A stretch of 64,000 nt of DNA from NCBI RefSeq assembly GCF_019968905.1, contig NZ_CP079946.1:124001-188000 (forward strand), given 5' to 3'. This DNA is from Corallococcus sp. EGB. Lineage in GTDB: Bacteria > Myxococcota > Myxococcia > Myxococcales > Myxococcaceae. Under the pieces are notes generated by a model. It was not told where the DNA came from. It searched no databases and saw nothing but the letters and a program-made list of their open reading frames with translations. The translations under genes and the position numbers were made by a program. Position 1 is the first letter of the stretch. Every line of letters begins with the position of its first letter. Shown one piece after another: positions 62,983-64,000 of the stretch.

Positions 62983-63735
62983 ATGTCCGCTGTTCGCAGG
63001 ATGTTGACGACGCTGGTGATGCTCGCGGGTTTCACGGCCGCGGCGCAGTCGCAGATTCCGCCGCCGGGTTCACCGCAGCCCCGGCCGCCGGTGGATCCGC
63101 AGGTGCGCACGCTGCGCGTGGAGGGCACGGGCGAGGTGAAGGCGCAGCCCGACGAGGCCTTCATCGACGTGGCGGTGGAGACGTCCGCCCCGAACGCGAA
63201 GGCCGCGGGTGAAGAGAACGCGAAGCGGATGGAGAAGGTGCTCGCGGCGCTGACGGGCGCGGGCATCGCGAAGCGGGACCTGCAGACGCGCAACTACAAC
63301 GTCTATCCCGAGTACACGCCGGCGCCGCCGCAGGGCGGTGAGCCGAAGCTCAAGGGCTACCGGGTGAGCAACCTGGTGAGCGTGCACGTGACGGACCTGT
63401 CCAAGGTGGGGAGCCTGCTGGACAAGGCGCTGGCGGCGGGAGCGAACCGGGTGGACTCCGTGCGCTTCGGGCTGAGCCGCGAGGACGCGGTGCAGGGCGA
63501 GGCGCTGCGGCAGGCGGTGGCCCGGGCGCGCAAGTCCGCGGAGGTGCTGGCCGCGTCGCTCAACGTGAAGCTGGGCGCGGTGCTGGACGCGAGCACGGTG
63601 ACGGAAGCGCCGCGCCTGTATCCGGCCACCTTCGCCATGGACATGGCCGAGTCGCGCGCCGCGCCCATGACGCCCATCCAGCCGGAGGAGCAGACGGTGC
63701 AGGCGAAGGTCACGCTCATCTTCGCGATCCAGTAG
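62983..63735 (+). CDS. SIMPL-domain (DUF541) periplasmic protein
   Basis: 250 aa; GGAAGGAGG is about six bases before ATG 62983. Signal MSAVRRMLTTLVMLAGFTAA is followed by a Pro-rich region and the SIMPL core: RVEGTGEVKAQPDEAFIDVA, LQTRNYNVYPEYTPAPPQ and YRVSNLVSVHVTDLSKVGS, closing with VQAKVTLIFAI. Related proteins (YggE-like) are linked to oxidative stress defence in E. coli; the mechanism is not known. A perfect hairpin follows at 63804. Confidence 0.85.
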   Translation: MSAVRRMLTTLVMLAGFTAAAQSQIPPPGSPQPRPPVDPQVRTLRVEGTGEVKAQPDEAFIDVAVETSAPNAKAAGEENAKRMEKVLAALTGAGIAKRDLQTRNYNVYPEYTPAPPQGGEPKLKGYRVSNLVSVHVTDLSKVGSLLDKALAAGANRVDSVRFGLSREDAVQGEALRQAVARARKSAEVLAASLNVKLGAVLDASTVTEAPRLYPATFAMDMAESRAAPMTPIQPEEQTVQAKVTLIFAIQ

Positions 63736-63803
63736 TACGGAGGGCCCTCGCGGCTCCTTGGCATGTGCTCGGCGGCATGCGCCATCCGTTCTGGCTGAGG
63801 TGT

Positions 63804-63830
63804 CGGACCCGGCGGTTGTGACCGGGTCCG
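63804..63830 (+). terminator. Possible terminator hairpin after the SIMPL gene
   Basis: CGGACCCGG, nine-base loop, CCGGGTCCG: a perfect 9-bp stem, 68 bases after the stop. There is no T-tract. Confidence 0.4.
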
Positions 63831-63867
63831 GCACGCCAGACCGGAGTGCACCCAGGAGGCGCGAGCG

Positions 63868-63963
63868 ATGGGCCGCCGCTGGTGGGCGGTGCTTGGGTCA
63901 CGGCTTCTTCCCATTGCCGGCGGGGTGGCCCTCACGGTGCTGCATGCCACCCTGCGTGTGTAG
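63868..63963 (+). CDS. Candidate 31-residue single-span membrane protein
   Basis: ATG 63868 follows AGGAGG (63854-63859) with eight-base spacing. The peptide starts MGRRWWAVLGSRLLPIAGGV and ends LTVLHATLRV before TAG; Arg-rich at the N-side, then one hydrophobic stretch, so cytoplasmic-in topology by the positive-inside rule. No homologue can be judged at this length; too short for ordinary gene callers. The strong ribosome site is the main support. The rest of 63964-64000 holds nothing clear. Confidence 0.45.
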   Translation: MGRRWWAVLGSRLLPIAGGVALTVLHATLRV

Positions 63964-64000
63964 CGAGGCCACCGCCAGCCGTCGGAGGACGGGGCGGATC

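Noticed and set aside
1-64000. CRISPR arrays, tRNA, rRNA, insertion sequences
   Set aside because: No direct-repeat arrays, cloverleaf-like tracts or transposase genes seen by eye.

Overview
The window is high-GC (roughly 70 percent by eye), densely coded DNA with strong GC bias at third codon positions. The gene content points to a myxobacterium of the Myxococcaceae, such as Corallococcus or Myxococcus. The evidence is two tandem genes of the myxobacteria-associated DUF2378/TIGR02265 family, two eukaryotic-type Ser/Thr kinases (one fused to an AAA ATPase and TPR-like repeats), hybrid histidine kinases, many predicted lipoproteins, and an ECF42-type sigma factor with its DGPF partner. I saw no rRNA, tRNA, CRISPR array, insertion sequence or prophage. 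Genus assignment is inference.

Layout, 1-12 kb: a 5'-truncated glycerol-3-phosphate dehydrogenase; a lipoprotein subtilase with a PA-type insert, followed by a clear intrinsic terminator; small secreted and hypothetical proteins; a CDP-alcohol phosphatidyltransferase; a DUF4846 lipoprotein; and a three-gene histidine kinase / response regulator / hybrid kinase operon whose junctions are GTGA stop-start overlaps. 12-23 kb: an orphan YidD with a DUF4177-like partner, EcsC, a sugar-type ABC importer without its ATPase, a toxin-antitoxin pair with a frameshifted toxin, an NmrA-like protein, a phospholipase D-like lipoprotein, the DGPF/ECF42 pair, ArsC and glutathione reductase. 23-30.9 kb: the kinase-AAA-TPR protein, a zinc-ribbon methyltransferase, an SDR, a DUF849/BKACE enzyme and the two DUF2378 paralogs.

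30.9-43 kb is almost entirely minus strand. In transcription order it holds TolC, a membrane fusion protein and an RND pump; then a tightly coupled lipid cassette (cNMP-binding patatin, KAS III, acyltransferase); then a 755-residue protein I cannot assign. 43-55 kb: an operon of an eight-CXXCH cytochrome with HEAT/TPR-like repeats, a JAMM-like predicted lipoprotein and a small lipoprotein; then an alpha/beta hydrolase, DUF427, an MpaB/DUF2236-like oxygenase with a readable promoter, an orphan MalK/UgpC-type ATPase, a kelch lipoprotein, an M24 peptidase and a di-heme peroxidase. 55-64 kb: a small lipoprotein behind a structured leader, a second PA-insert subtilase, a Ser/Thr kinase, an RDD protein, an FMN/2Fe-2S reductase divergent from a hemerythrin, a SIMPL-domain protein, and a 31-codon membrane-protein ORF with an ideal ribosome binding site.

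For novelty, the strongest candidate is the minus-strand lipid cassette at 33278-36854. All three enzymes depart from textbook active-site motifs, and the first carries a cyclic-nucleotide-binding-like domain. The unassigned 755-residue gene lies directly downstream. The octaheme cytochrome / JAMM-like lipoprotein operon and the orphan YidD pair come next.
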